From the NCBI GenBank assembly GCA_051011595.1, contig JBPCTQ010000377.1, positions 1 through 56,548 on the forward strand: a DNA stretch of 56,548 nucleotides, in the 5' to 3' direction. Origin of the DNA: JAOUEE01 sp051011595 (GTDB taxonomy: Bacteria > Actinomycetota > Acidimicrobiia > Acidimicrobiales > SHLQ01). Shown one piece after another: positions 32,081-42,557 of this stretch. A program made the translations under genes and the position numbers. The notes beneath the pieces are model-generated. The model ran no database searches and had not been told where the DNA came from. It worked only from the letters and a program-made list of their open reading frames with translations. Every line of letters starts with the position of its first letter. The stretch's first letter is position 1.

Positions 32081-34303
32081 GGTGGTGACGTCGGCGTCGA
32101 GCGCGGCCGAATCGGCCTCGCCGGTTTCGATGGCGTCGAGGACGTGCATGGCGATGTCGCCCACCTTGACCTGGTCGTCCTCGACCCCTTCACCCTTCAC
32201 ACCGTCGTCCATCATGATGTAGCAGAACGGGCATGCAGTGGCGATGCGGCTGGCACCGGTGGCCAGCAGCTCCTGGCTGCGATCCACGTTGATCTGCTTG
32301 CCGACGTTCTCCTCCATCCACATCCGCGCCCCGCCGGCACCACAACACATACCTTTGGTGCCGTTGCGTTCGGCTTCGACCACCTGCACACCACCGAGGG
32401 AGCCGATCACCCGTCGGGGAGCCAGGTACACGTCGTTGTGGCGACCGAGGTAACACGAGTCGTGGTACACGACCCGCTCGTCGAGTCGGGCCGTGGCCAG
32501 ATCGAGTTTCCCGGAGTCGATGAGCCACTCGAGGAACTGGCTGTGGTGGACGACCTCGTAGTGTCCGCCGAGCTGGGGGTACTCGTTGGCCAGGGTGTTG
32601 AAGCAGTGGGGGCACTGGGTGATGATCTTCTTGGTGCCCATGGCGTTGAGGGTCTCGATGTTCTGGTTGGCGAGCATCTGGAAGATGAACTCGTTGCCAC
32701 TGCGGCGAGCCGAGTCGCCGGTGCACATCTCACTGGGACCGAGAATGGCGTAGTCGATCTCTGCCCGCTGCATCAGCTTCGCCATGGCCTGGGTGACCTT
32801 GCGGTTCTTGTCGTCGAAGCTGCCCGCGCAGCCCACCCAGTACAGGTACTCGGCTTCGAGCGGGGCGGTGCCGTCGATGATCTCGACATCGAGATCGTCG
32901 GCCCAGTCGGCTCGTTCGCTCTGGGAGATGCCCCACGGGTTGCCCGTGTTCTCCATGGACCGGTACGCGTTGCCCAGCTCGGTCGGGAAGTCGCTCTCCA
33001 TCAACGACAGATACCGGCGCATGTCGAGGATCTTGTCGAGGATCTCGATGTTCACCGGACAGATCTCGTCGCACGCCTTGCAGGAGGTGCAGGCCCAGAG
33101 TTCTTCGCTGGTGACCCGTTCGAACATCGAGTCGGCCGACACGGTGATGTCGCCGTCGAGACCGATGGGGGGTGACACCATCGGGTCACCGGTGCGGGCC
33201 ATCACCTCGCCCGTCTTGAGCACGATCTCGCGAGGATCGAGGGGTTTGCCGGTTGCGTGGGCCGGGCACACCGACGTGCAGCGACCGCACATGGTGCAGG
33301 AGTCGGTGTCGAGCAGCTGCTTCCAGGTGAAGTCCTCGATGGTGCTGGCCCCGTAGGTCTCGAGGTCGGCCTCCATGAGGTCGGGCATCGGCTTCATGGC
33401 GCCCTTGGGACGGTCCTTGTCCCGCAGGTACATGTTGAGCGGCGACGTGAACATGTGGCGCAACATGGTGGTGGGCAAGATGATGAGGAAAGAGATGAAC
33501 CTCACCACGTGGGCGATCCACCAGAACTGGTGCCATCCCGACAGGTTGTTCATGCCGTCGAGGGCCAAGGCCAACGGGTAGCCCACGATCGACCATTTCT
33601 CGTGCTCGGGAAGGGTGCCGCCGGCCAGCTCACCTTCGAGGGCGATGCGGTAGCCCTCGGCCATGAAGCCGGTGATCGCGATGATGAAGAACACCCCGAG
33701 GATGACCGCGTGTTCGGGTTTGGACTTGATGCGGATGCGGTAGGGGCGCCAGGCCCTCGGTCCGTACCGCCGGATGCCGGCCCAGACGATGCCGACCAAG
33801 AAGATGATGCCGGCCACGTCGCCCACCAGCGTGTAGCCCTTGTAAACGCCGCCGTGGAGGAACTTGAGATCGTCGGGGAGTTGATGGTTGATCTCGAGGG
33901 TGGTGGTGACCCCGAGCAGCACCAGGAAACCGAAGTAGATCATCGAGTGCATGATTCCGGCACCCGGTTCGCGCAGCAGGGTCTGCATGTAGACCCCCGC
34001 CCGGAAGTCACCCAGCCGCTGTTTGATGTTCTTCGACGTGGTGGCGCGGTTGTCGGGTGCGCCTCGTTGCCAGTTGCGGACCCGGTAGCTGAACAGCACC
34101 GCGCCGTACACCAACATGATGGGGATCACCGTGTAGAAGGCGACCTTGACCGGCCCCGGGATGTTCTCGAACACCTCGCGGGTCTGGGACGACTCGTCGT
34201 GGAATTCGGTGAAGTTGGGGATGATGCCCGAGGCCACCGTGAACAAGGCGATGCCGAGGCCCAGCAGGATGACGAGGTGGTGGGGCTTGAATTTGGCGTT
34301 CAT
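32078..34303 (-). CDS. etfD: Membrane Fe-S oxidoreductase of the EtfD / heterodisulfide-reductase-like family
   Basis: A 741-residue protein with about six N-terminal membrane helices (between residues 9 and 280, NarI-like). Two [4Fe-4S] sites follow: C336-C339-C342-C346 and C405-C408-C411-C415. Two CCG domains complete it (VGCAGS near 491, QCPHCFN near 563; HDSCYLGRH near 614, MCCGAGGARM near 652). This is the architecture of mycobacterial EtfD (Rv0338c), which passes electrons from electron-transfer flavoprotein of fatty-acid oxidation to menaquinone. No etfAB genes are in the window. ATG 34303 begins a clean hydrophobic N-terminus. Family assignment is firm; the electron donor is inferred. 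Confidence 0.85.
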   Translation of the reverse strand: MNAKFKPHHLVILLGLGIALFTVASGIIPNFTEFHDESSQTREVFENIPGPVKVAFYTVIPIMLVYGAVLFSYRVRNWQRGAPDNRATTSKNIKQRLGDFRAGVYMQTLLREPGAGIMHSMIYFGFLVLLGVTTTLEINHQLPDDLKFLHGGVYKGYTLVGDVAGIIFLVGIVWAGIRRYGPRAWRPYRIRIKSKPEHAVILGVFFIIAITGFMAEGYRIALEGELAGGTLPEHEKWSIVGYPLALALDGMNNLSGWHQFWWIAHVVRFISFLIILPTTMLRHMFTSPLNMYLRDKDRPKGAMKPMPDLMEADLETYGASTIEDFTWKQLLDTDSCTMCGRCTSVCPAHATGKPLDPREIVLKTGEVMARTGDPMVSPPIGLDGDITVSADSMFERVTSEELWACTSCKACDEICPVNIEILDKILDMRRYLSLMESDFPTELGNAYRSMENTGNPWGISQSERADWADDLDVEIIDGTAPLEAEYLYWVGCAGSFDDKNRKVTQAMAKLMQRAEIDYAILGPSEMCTGDSARRSGNEFIFQMLANQNIETLNAMGTKKIITQCPHCFNTLANEYPQLGGHYEVVHHSQFLEWLIDSGKLDLATARLDERVVYHDSCYLGRHNDVYLAPRRVIGSLGGVQVVEAERNGTKGMCCGAGGARMWMEENVGKQINVDRSQELLATGASRIATACPFCYIMMDDGVKGEGVEDDQVKVGDIAMHVLDAIETGEADSAALDADVTT

Positions 34304-34401
34304 GGCGCCAGCGATCGTACCCGGAGCGCGCACCCTGACCCGCAACCGCCACACCGGCGTGCCGTTCACGGGCCCGAAACATGGCCGAAACCGCCGATCT
34401 C

Positions 34402-34413
34402 TACCGTGAGGGA
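34402..34413 (+). promoter_or_regulatory. Leaderless -10 box of the winged-helix regulator
   Basis: TACCGT (34402-34407) followed by six bases and ATG 34414. No clear -35 box. This decides between ATG 34381 and ATG 34414. Confidence 0.55.
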
Positions 34414-34950
34414 ATGAGCGACGGGGCCGGTGAGGTCGGCGACGTGGTGTTGGTGCGGTGGCCGGCCGAAGGCGCCCGGCTGACGCAACTCCGGGCCGAA
34501 CATGTGCCCCGTCTGTTGATGGTGGAACCCGACGCCGAGGCGCCTGACCCCGACAGCGGACTCCAGGACTGGATCCGGTTACCGGCTTCGCCGGGTGATG
34601 TGCGGGTCCGTGTCGAGGGACTGCTGGCTCGAGCTCGGGCCGCCGATGCCGTTCGACCCACGATGGACGATGCCGGTGTGGTTCGGTTCCGGGGGGTTTC
34701 GGTCGGGTTGTCACCCAACGAAGTGGTGTTGTTCGACACCTTGCTGGACCGTTGGCAGGGGGTGGTCGGCCGAGACACCCTGGCGCCCCTGTTGGGCGCG
34801 GCCGGTTCACGAAACGCGCTCGACGCGTGCATGAGCCGACTCCGGCGCCGCCTGGCGAGTGTGGGACTGCGGGTCCGAACGGTGCGCAGTCGCGGGTACC
34901 TGCTCGAGCCCGCGGCGGTCTCGGGTGATCGCACCCCGGCGACCGCGTAG
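34414..34950 (+). CDS. Winged-helix regulator (OmpR/PhoB effector type) with pseudo-receiver
   Basis: A 178-residue DNA-binding protein. The C-terminal 90 residues are a Trans_reg_C winged helix (FRGVSVGLSPNEVVLFDTLLDRW, then SRNALDACMSRLRRRLASVG, RTVRSRGYLL). The N-terminal 85 residues have the strand/helix rhythm of a receiver but lack the acidic pocket, phosphoacceptor Asp and KP Lys, so the protein should act without phosphorylation. ATG 34414 is preferred because TACCGT lies six bases before it. It diverges from etfD; the sequence encoding its last 16 residues is duplicated downstream. Confidence 0.8.
   Translation: MSDGAGEVGDVVLVRWPAEGARLTQLRAEHVPRLLMVEPDAEAPDPDSGLQDWIRLPASPGDVRVRVEGLLARARAADAVRPTMDDAGVVRFRGVSVGLSPNEVVLFDTLLDRWQGVVGRDTLAPLLGAAGSRNALDACMSRLRRRLASVGLRVRTVRSRGYLLEPAAVSGDRTPATA
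34884..34931. repeat. 48-base direct repeat, copy 1 (3' end of winged-helix gene)
   Basis: GCGCAGTCGCGGGTACCTGC ... TCGGGTGATCG recurs 93 bases downstream with 44 of 48 bases identical. This copy encodes RSRGYLLEPAAVSGDR. Confidence 0.75.
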
Positions 34951-34976
34951 GACCTCGCCACCACTCTCGCGAAGAG

Positions 34977-35024
34977 GCGCAGCCGCGGGTACCTGCTCGA
35001 CGCCGCGGCGGTGTCGGGTGATCG
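34977..35024. repeat. 48-base direct repeat, copy 2 (non-coding)
   Basis: Second copy lies after the stop codon, in the 300-base gap before amt, and no longer belongs to an open gene. The gap also contains the likely amt promoter and AGGAGA site but no further gene. Confidence 0.75.
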
Positions 35025-35250
35025 AAGAACCCTCGGGCCAAGGGCGCCACCTCGCCGCGTCGGCGCCGACCCCGTCTGGTGGTGCGGGTGGGTGTACGGC
35101 TGCGGATGCAGCCCCATCGCCGTTGTCAGATTGCTGTCAGCGGTCCGTCGATCGGGCGTAACGCCAGGCTCATCGAGCCGAAATCGGGTGCTCGTACCGT
35201 CGGTTCGGTCCACCCCTGCGGTCGATCGACCGCCCGATCAGGAGAAGCCC

Positions 35251-36708
35251 GTGAAACGCAAGCTCGCCGTACTCAGCGTGCTGACCGGAGGCATCGTCGT
35301 GTTGTTGGCGTCGCCGGCCATCGCCCAGGAGGCCGAGGCCCCCGACCCGACCCAGGTCGTCCTCGACAACCTCTGGGTCTTCATTGCCGGTGTGTTGGTA
35401 TTCCTGATGCAGGCCGGTTTCGGTCTGGTCGAGGCGGGTCTCACCCAGTCGAAGAACGTGGCCAACATCATGGCCAAGAACCTGGCCGACATGGTGATCG
35501 GGGTGTTGGCGTTCTTCGCGGTGGGTTACGCCTTCGCCTTCGGCAGCGGGAACGATCTGTTCGGCACCGAGTTCTTCCTGCTCGACGGAGCGGGTTTGTT
35601 CGAGAACAGCGGCGTGGGCAACCTCACCCACGCCACCTTGTTCTTCTTCCAGGTGGTGTTCGCCGCCACCGCGGTGACCATCGCATCAGGGGCGATGGCC
35701 GAACGCACCAAGTTCGTGTCGTATCTGATCTTCGCCGCCCTCATGACGGGCATCATCTACCCGGTCGTGGTCCACTGGACCTGGGGTGGCGGTCTGATCG
35801 CCCAGCTGTCGGTGGGTGATGCGGTGTACAGCGACTTCGCCGGCTCCACGGTGGTGCATTCGACCGGCGGTTGGGCGGCCCTGATGGGTGCTCTGGTACT
35901 CGGACCCCGACTGGGCAAGTACGCGAGGGACGGTCGGCCCCGAGCCATACCGGGGCACAACATCGTGTTCACCGTGATCGGTGCCTTCATTCTGTGGTTC
36001 GGTTGGTTCGGGTTCAACGCCGGTTCGGAACTGGCGGCTGACGACTTCGTGCCCTTCGTGGCCGTCAACACGCTGTTGGCCGCGTGCGCCGGCGCAGCTG
36101 GTGCCACCATCGCCATCTGGTCGAAGTCGGGCAAACCCGATGTGGCCATGATCGCCAACGGTGTGTTGGCCGGTCTGGTGAGCATCACCGCCGGTACCGG
36201 CACCATGACCCCGGCGTTCGCCCTCGTGACCGGATTCATCGGTGGGCTCATCGTGGTCGGTGCCGTGTTGTTCTTCGACCGGATCCGAATCGACGACCCG
36301 GTTGGTGCCATCTCGGTCCACGGCATCTGCGGCGTGTGGGGGACCTTGGCCATTGGTCTGTTCGCCCGCTACGACGATGCGTTCCTCGGTCGCGAGAATG
36401 CCGGCTTGTTCTACGGCGGCGGCGTCGACCAGCTGGCCGTGCAGGCCCTGATGGTGGTGATCGTGGCGGCCTGGGTGATTCCCACGTCGGGCCTGGTCTT
36501 CTACGGCCTCAAGAGCACGATCGGCCTGCGGGTCAGCGAGGAGGAGGAGATGGGTGGCCTCGATGTGATGGAACACGGCACACCCGGGTACCACCTGCCC
36601 GCTCCGGCGGCCGCCATGTCGATCGACATCGGCGAGCACGAAGAATCGGTGGCGCCGGCGGAAAAGAGCCCGGCACCGGTTCTTCAGCCCAGTCACGGGA
36701 CCGCCTGA
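35251..36708 (+). CDS. amt: Ammonium transporter (Amt/Rh family)
   Basis: A 485-residue channel for ammonium uptake with an N-terminal signal peptide (MKRKLAVLSVLTGGIVVLLA, cleavage after AIAQ) and 11 predicted membrane helices. The twin-histidine pore residues are in VVHSTGGWAALMGAL and SVHGICGVWGTLAIG, the Phe gate region in FFFQVVFAATAVTIASGAMAERT. GTG 35251 has AGGAGA six bases upstream. The C-terminal cytoplasmic tail is extended by about 40 Ala/Pro/Glu-rich residues. No GlnK gene follows, which is unusual because glnK often accompanies amt. Confidence 0.95.
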   Translation: MKRKLAVLSVLTGGIVVLLASPAIAQEAEAPDPTQVVLDNLWVFIAGVLVFLMQAGFGLVEAGLTQSKNVANIMAKNLADMVIGVLAFFAVGYAFAFGSGNDLFGTEFFLLDGAGLFENSGVGNLTHATLFFFQVVFAATAVTIASGAMAERTKFVSYLIFAALMTGIIYPVVVHWTWGGGLIAQLSVGDAVYSDFAGSTVVHSTGGWAALMGALVLGPRLGKYARDGRPRAIPGHNIVFTVIGAFILWFGWFGFNAGSELAADDFVPFVAVNTLLAACAGAAGATIAIWSKSGKPDVAMIANGVLAGLVSITAGTGTMTPAFALVTGFIGGLIVVGAVLFFDRIRIDDPVGAISVHGICGVWGTLAIGLFARYDDAFLGRENAGLFYGGGVDQLAVQALMVVIVAAWVIPTSGLVFYGLKSTIGLRVSEEEEMGGLDVMEHGTPGYHLPAPAAAMSIDIGEHEESVAPAEKSPAPVLQPSHGTA

Positions 36709-36737
36709 CCCTCCCAGCCAGGCGATTCCCGAAATGG

Positions 36738-36766
36738 AGACCCCGGCCTGGCGGGCCGGGGTCTCC
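36738..36766. terminator. Strong hairpin terminator between amt and the membrane-protein gene
   Basis: GAGACCCCGGCC (36738-36749) pairs perfectly with GGCCGGGGTCTC (36755-36766) over a five-base loop, 12 base pairs in all. It has no T-tract, as is common in high-GC Actinobacteria, and lies between two convergent genes, so it can serve both. Confidence 0.85.
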
Positions 36767-36778
36767 CGCGTGTGGCGG

Positions 36779-37210
36779 TCACTCGACGCCGATGGCGGTG
36801 ATGAGCAGCCACAGGCCGCCGCAGTAGAGGGCGAACATGATCGCCGTGCCGAGCGAGAGCCACCGGGCCAGCTCCCCCTTGCCGAGGCCCAGCGTCAGAC
36901 CGAGCACGACCGAGGCGGTGACGCCGGGGAAGATGGGACCGATCAGGCCCAGACCACGAGCCCCGTACCGGTCGACCAGACGTCGAACACGCGAGTTGGG
37001 GTCCGGTGGGGTCGCCTCGGTGCCGCCGGCGAGTTTGGATCGAATGCGGTCTCCGGCCATCAAGAAGATCGTGAGGCTGACGATCGACCCGAGGGTGGCG
37101 GCGATGTACACCTCGAGGACCGGCAGGCCGAGAGCAAAACCGATGGGGATGGAGAATCCGCCCGACACCGCGCTGGCGGCCGCCACCACCAACCACGCCA
37201 GTCCTCTCAT
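36779..37210 (-). CDS. Small multi-pass membrane protein (small multidrug-export-like)
   Basis: A 143-residue hydrophobic protein with about four membrane helices. Helix one starts GLAWLVVAAASAVSGGFSIP and later segments are GLPVLEVYIAATLGSIVSLTIFLMAG (in parts), LGLIGPIFPGVTASVVLGL and LARWLSLGTAIMFALYCGGLWLL. The G-x-P-x-G-x-T loop and overall size recall the small multidrug export / DedA-like group, but no transport substrate can be named. ATG 37210 is chosen because the upstream frame is His/Arg-rich. It is followed by the amt terminator. Confidence 0.7.
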   Translation of the reverse strand: MRGLAWLVVAAASAVSGGFSIPIGFALGLPVLEVYIAATLGSIVSLTIFLMAGDRIRSKLAGGTEATPPDPNSRVRRLVDRYGARGLGLIGPIFPGVTASVVLGLTLGLGKGELARWLSLGTAIMFALYCGGLWLLITAIGVE

Positions 37211-37341
37211 GGCCCGCTCCCGGACGGTTCTGCGACGAGGCCCGGCCGTCGGCCGGTTGTGGTGGTGCTGCTCACCGCGCCACTTTGTCGCGAAGGTGGT
37301 CGGTCGGACCAATAGGAACGGCCGCCGGGCAGAGTTTCTGA

Positions 37342-37488
37342 GATTGGGCCCGCTACTCCCGCTGGTCTGCGGGCCCGATCACAGATTGTGGCGGGTCGAC
37401 CATGGCCCAGGCTCCGCCCTGAACCATGGTCGATCCGCGTGTGGTTCCCACCACGAACGCCACACCCATACGTCTGGGTGCGTGTTCG
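37342..37488. other. Run of three to four stable hairpins in a 339-base gene-free region
   Basis: Gap 37211-37549 lies between gpmA and the small membrane gene, both on the minus strand. Hairpin 1: GATTGGGCCCGC (37342-37353) with GCGGGCCCGATC (37369-37380), 12 pairs, one wobble. Hairpin 2: GCGGGTCGACCATGG (37391-37405) with CCATGGTCGATCCGC (37424-37438), 15 pairs, one wobble. Hairpin 3: GTGGT-TCCC-ACCAC (37441-37454). Hairpin 4: CGAAC...CACCCA-TACGTC-TGGGTG...GTTCG (37454-37488). It could be a structured small RNA, a leader of the membrane gene, or a terminator array. Confidence 0.6.
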
Positions 37489-37549
37489 CAGTGTGCCGTA
37501 GCCGTGCTAACCGCCTGTTATCGGGCTGGAAATGATGGCCGGCGGTGAT

Positions 37550-38305
37550 TCAGCCCTTGGCCTGGTTGGCCACGGCTTCGGCGGCCGCAGCCGCGGCCTC
37601 GGGATCGAGGGCGCGCGCCAGTGTGGGCATCTCGGTGACGGGGGTGAAATCGGCGCCGAGCTCGTAGCGGATGGGCATGCCGGTGGGGATGTTGAGCGCC
37701 GCGATGTCGTCGTCGCTGATGTTGTCGAGGTGTTTGGCCAGGCCTCGCAGTGAGTTGCCGTGGGCCGCCACCAACACCGTCCGGCCGGCGGCCAGGTCGG
37801 GGATGACGGCGTCGTACCAGTAGGGGAGCATGCGCTCGACCACGTCGGCCAGGCATTCGGCCCGGGGTAGCAGTTCGGCCGGCAGCGTGGCGTAGGCCGG
37901 TGTCACGTTGGGGTTGTAGGGGTTGTCGTCGGTGATGTCGGGCGGCGGTGTGTGGTAGCCGCGGCGCCAGGCATTGAGCTGTTCCTCGCCGTGGCGGGCC
38001 AGGGTCTCGGCCTTGTCGAGCCCGGTGAGGTCGCCGTAGTGGCGCTCGTTGAGCCGCCAGCTGCGCCGGACCGGAATCCAGATCCGGTCCATGGCTTCGA
38101 GACAGAGGTTGGCCGTGATGATGGCCCGCTTCTGCAGCGATGTGTGGACGACGTCAGGGGTGATGCCGGCAGCATCGAGGACTCGGGCGCTGTCGAGTGC
38201 CTCGGCCCGACCCTGCTCGGTGAGCTCCACGTCGTACCAGCCGGTGAACTGGTTCGACTTGTTCCACTCACTCTGGCCATGGCGGAGAAGGATCAGCGTC
38301 GACAT
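37550..38305 (-). CDS. gpmA: 2,3-bisphosphoglycerate-dependent phosphoglycerate mutase
   Basis: A 251-residue glycolytic enzyme interconverting 3- and 2-phosphoglycerate. The phosphohistidine motif LILLRHGQSEWN is at residues 4-15, followed by NQFTGWYDVELTEQG, the catalytic Glu in LNERHYGDLTG, YHTPPPDITDDNPY, and the second His in VAAHGNSLRGLAKHL. ATG 38305 lies seven bases after TACCGT, a leaderless start. The last 20 residues are Ala-rich. Confidence 0.96.
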   Translation of the reverse strand: MSTLILLRHGQSEWNKSNQFTGWYDVELTEQGRAEALDSARVLDAAGITPDVVHTSLQKRAIITANLCLEAMDRIWIPVRRSWRLNERHYGDLTGLDKAETLARHGEEQLNAWRRGYHTPPPDITDDNPYNPNVTPAYATLPAELLPRAECLADVVERMLPYWYDAVIPDLAAGRTVLVAAHGNSLRGLAKHLDNISDDDIAALNIPTGMPIRYELGADFTPVTEMPTLARALDPEAAAAAAEAVANQAKG

Positions 38306-38318
38306 GGCTGCGACGGTA
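38306..38318 (-). promoter_or_regulatory. Leaderless -10 box of gpmA
   Basis: On the minus strand TACCGT (38318-38313) and seven bases precede the gpmA ATG at 38305. Confidence 0.55.
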
Positions 38319-38373
38319 CCAAGCCGGCCCGGGGGTGGGGCACCCGGGAACCAAGATGAATCCGGCGGAGGAA

Positions 38374-38403
38374 GTTGTCAATCACGCACTCAGGTTTTAT
38401 CCT
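38374..38403 (+). promoter_or_regulatory. dnaK operon promoter with HAIR operator for HspR
   Basis: TTGTCA (38375-38380), 17 bases and TATCCT (38398-38403) form the promoter. GTTGTCA-N7-ACTCAGG (38374-38394) fits the HspR-associated inverted repeat CTTGAGT-N7-ACTCAAG, with a good right half and a weaker left half. HspR bound here would block the -35 box and spacer. HspR is encoded as the fourth gene of the operon. Confidence 0.75.
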
Positions 38404-38492
38404 TGTTTATCACGTAGGAAAGTCGGTGATGCCGTCTGGGTTCCCTAGCCTGGCCTACGAATCCACCCCCGTACTCTCCAGGAGCAGGTTTC

Positions 38493-40324
<1,832 letters not shown>

Positions 40325-40328
<4 letters not shown>

Positions 40329-40906
40329 CCGCCGACGTCGACGACGACGGCGCCATCGACGAGCCCACGCCCGAGCCGACCCCCGATCCCACCCAGCTCG
40401 GCGACGCCGAGATCGACACTGATCCCGACCCCACCGACGCGGTGGTGATGGCCCCCGAGTCCATGGAGGCCGAGCTCGAGCGACTCATCGGTGATGTCGA
40501 ACGACTCAGCGCCGAGCGCGATCAACACCTCGACGAGGCTCGTCGACTGGCCGCCGAGTTCGCCAACTTCCGCAAACAAACCGACAAACGCCATGCCGAG
40601 ATGGCCGGTCAGGCCGGGGCGGGTTTGCTGGAGCGGCTGTTGCCGGTGCTCGATGCCTGCGACAGCGCGGCCCAGCAGGGAGCCGACGACGTGGTGCCCA
40701 TCCGCGACATGTTCCGCGACTTCCTCGGCAACGAGGGTCTCGCCATCGTCGACGAGATCGATGCCCCGTTCGACCCCCTGGTCCACGAGGCCGTGCTGCG
40801 TGAGGAAGGTGATCCCGACCAACAGGTGGTCACCGAGATCCTGCGCAGCGGGTATGTGCTCAACGGCCGGGTCCTGCGGGCCGCCATGGTCAAGGTCCGG
40901 GGCTGA
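40325..40906 (+). CDS. grpE: Nucleotide exchange factor GrpE
   Basis: A 193-residue GrpE. An acidic disordered N-terminus is followed by the long coiled-coil helix (ELERLIGDVERLSAERDQHLDEARRLAAEFANFRKQTDKRH in parts) and the C-terminal beta domain ending VVTEILRSGYVLNGRVLRAAMVKVRG. GTG 40325 overlaps the dnaK stop (GTGA). It releases ADP from DnaK. Confidence 0.96.
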
Positions 40907-40957
40907 CCCGACCCCATCACCCATCAACAACGCGCCGAGAGAGAGGAGGCGAGACCC

Positions 40958-42073
40958 ATGGACATCCCCAGGGAATGGATGGAGAAGGACTACTACGACG
41001 TGCTCGGGGTCTCCGAGAACGCCTCGTCCAAGGAGATCACCAAGCAGTACCGGAAGCTCGCCCGCCAGTTCCACCCCGACGCCAACCCCGATGACGCCAA
41101 GGCCGAGGCCCGCTTCAAGGACGTGTCCGCGGCCTACGACGTGATTGGCGACGAGGACAAACGCGAGCAGTACGACGAAGCCCGCCGACTGGGTCCCATG
41201 GCCGGCGGCTTCGGTGGACCGGGCCCGGGTGGCGCCGGCGGTGTGCCCTTCGACGTGGGTGGTATGGGCGGGCTGGGCGACATCTTCGGCAACCTGTTCG
41301 GTGGTGGCGGCCGCGGCGGGGGCCAGGGTCCCCAGGTCGGTCACGATCTCGAAGCCGAGCTGCACCTGTCGTTTCTCGATGCCGTGCAGGGGGTCACCAC
41401 CACGGTGCACCTCACCAGCGACGCCGCCTGTGAGACGTGCAAGGGCACCGGCTCGCGTCCGGGCACCAGCCCGACCCGTTGCGCCACCTGCGCGGGGCGG
41501 GGCGCCATCGACGACAACCAGGGCCCGTTCTCGTTCAGCCGCCCGTGTCCCGACTGTGGCGGGGCCGGATCGGTCATCACCGATCCTTGTGGCACCTGCC
41601 GAGGCAGTGGTGTCGAGCGCCGTCCCCGGGCGGTCAAGGTTCGGATCCCACCCGGGGTCGACACGGGCAAGAAGATCCGACTGAAGGGCAAAGGAACACC
41701 GGGGCGCAACGGAGGCCCGGCCGGCGACCTCTACGTGCGGGTCATCGTCGATCCCCACGAGCTGTTCGGACGCAAGGGAAACCACCTCACGCTCACCGCA
41801 CCGGTCACGTTCTCCGAGGCAGCCCTGGGCGCCGAGATCACCGTGCCCACCTTGCTCGACGGGTCGGTCACCCTGCGCATCCCGGCCGGCACCCCCAGCG
41901 GCAAGACCTTCCGGGTCAAGGGCCGCGGTGTCCATGCCGGCAAGACCGGCGACCTCCTGGTCACCGTCGAGGTCCAGGTCCCCACCGAACTGAGCGACCG
42001 CGAACGCGAAGCGGTCGAGGCTCTGGCCGCCGCCGGCGACGGCAGCCCTCGGCGCCACCTGGGGGTCACGTGA
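40958..42073 (+). CDS. dnaJ: Co-chaperone DnaJ
   Basis: A 371-residue type I DnaJ. The J domain begins KDYYDVLGVSENASSKEI with HPD in QFHPDANPD, then a Gly-rich region (MAGGFGGPGPGGAGG), four zinc-binding CxxCxGxG repeats (CETCKGTG, CATCAGRG, CPDCGGAG, CGTCRGSG) and the client-binding C-terminal domains. ATG 40958 has GAGAGAGGAGG a short way upstream. It stimulates DnaK ATPase. Confidence 0.97.
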   Translation: MDIPREWMEKDYYDVLGVSENASSKEITKQYRKLARQFHPDANPDDAKAEARFKDVSAAYDVIGDEDKREQYDEARRLGPMAGGFGGPGPGGAGGVPFDVGGMGGLGDIFGNLFGGGGRGGGQGPQVGHDLEAELHLSFLDAVQGVTTTVHLTSDAACETCKGTGSRPGTSPTRCATCAGRGAIDDNQGPFSFSRPCPDCGGAGSVITDPCGTCRGSGVERRPRAVKVRIPPGVDTGKKIRLKGKGTPGRNGGPAGDLYVRVIVDPHELFGRKGNHLTLTAPVTFSEAALGAEITVPTLLDGSVTLRIPAGTPSGKTFRVKGRGVHAGKTGDLLVTVEVQVPTELSDREREAVEALAAAGDGSPRRHLGVT

Positions 42074-42125
42074 TCGACACGATTCCAACCCAGCGGCGTG
42101 AGACAATGGCCGTGGAGGTGATCGC

Positions 42126-42506
42126 GTGGCATCGATAGGACCCGACCGAGCCGTCTACGTCATCTCCGTCGCCGCCGAGCTGGCTGGTGTGCACCCGCAG
42201 ACCCTTCGTATCTACGAACGCAAGGGGCTGGTCGACCCGGCCCGCACCCAGGGTGGGAGCCGCCGGTACAGCGAGGTCGACATCGACCGACTCCGCCGGA
42301 TCCAGGACCTCACCAACCAGGGACTCAACCTGGCCGGGGTGAAACGGGTGCTCGAGCTCGAGGCCGAGAACGAGGCCCTGCGGGCCGAGCTCATGGCCGT
42401 GGAGGCCGACGCTGCCGATGCGGTCGAAGCCACCCATCGCAAGTATCGCCGCGATCTGGTGCCGGTGAAGCAGAGCATCACGGTCTACAAGCGACCCCGG
42501 CGCTGA
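42126..42506 (+). CDS. hspR: Heat-shock repressor HspR (MerR family)
   Basis: A 126-residue MerR-type repressor. YVISVAAELAGVHPQTLRIYERKGLVDPAR and TQGGSRRYSEVDIDRLRRIQ are the winged-helix signatures of HspR, followed by a short coiled coil (VLELEAENEALRAELMAVEA) and a basic tail. GTG 42126 is 52 bases after dnaJ. It should bind the HAIR sites before dnaK and clpB, with DnaK as co-repressor as shown in Streptomyces. Confidence 0.93.
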   Translation: MASIGPDRAVYVISVAAELAGVHPQTLRIYERKGLVDPARTQGGSRRYSEVDIDRLRRIQDLTNQGLNLAGVKRVLELEAENEALRAELMAVEADAADAVEATHRKYRRDLVPVKQSITVYKRPRR

Positions 42507-42557
42507 CGTTCGGGCCGGCCGGAACACATCGGGACGCGGGGCGGTTGTACCTACAGC

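Noticed and set aside
37321..37400. GGGAGTAG on the minus strand resembling part of a yybP-ykoY riboswitch
   Set aside because: The surrounding pairing does not match that riboswitch; the match is to a short segment inside a different hairpin.
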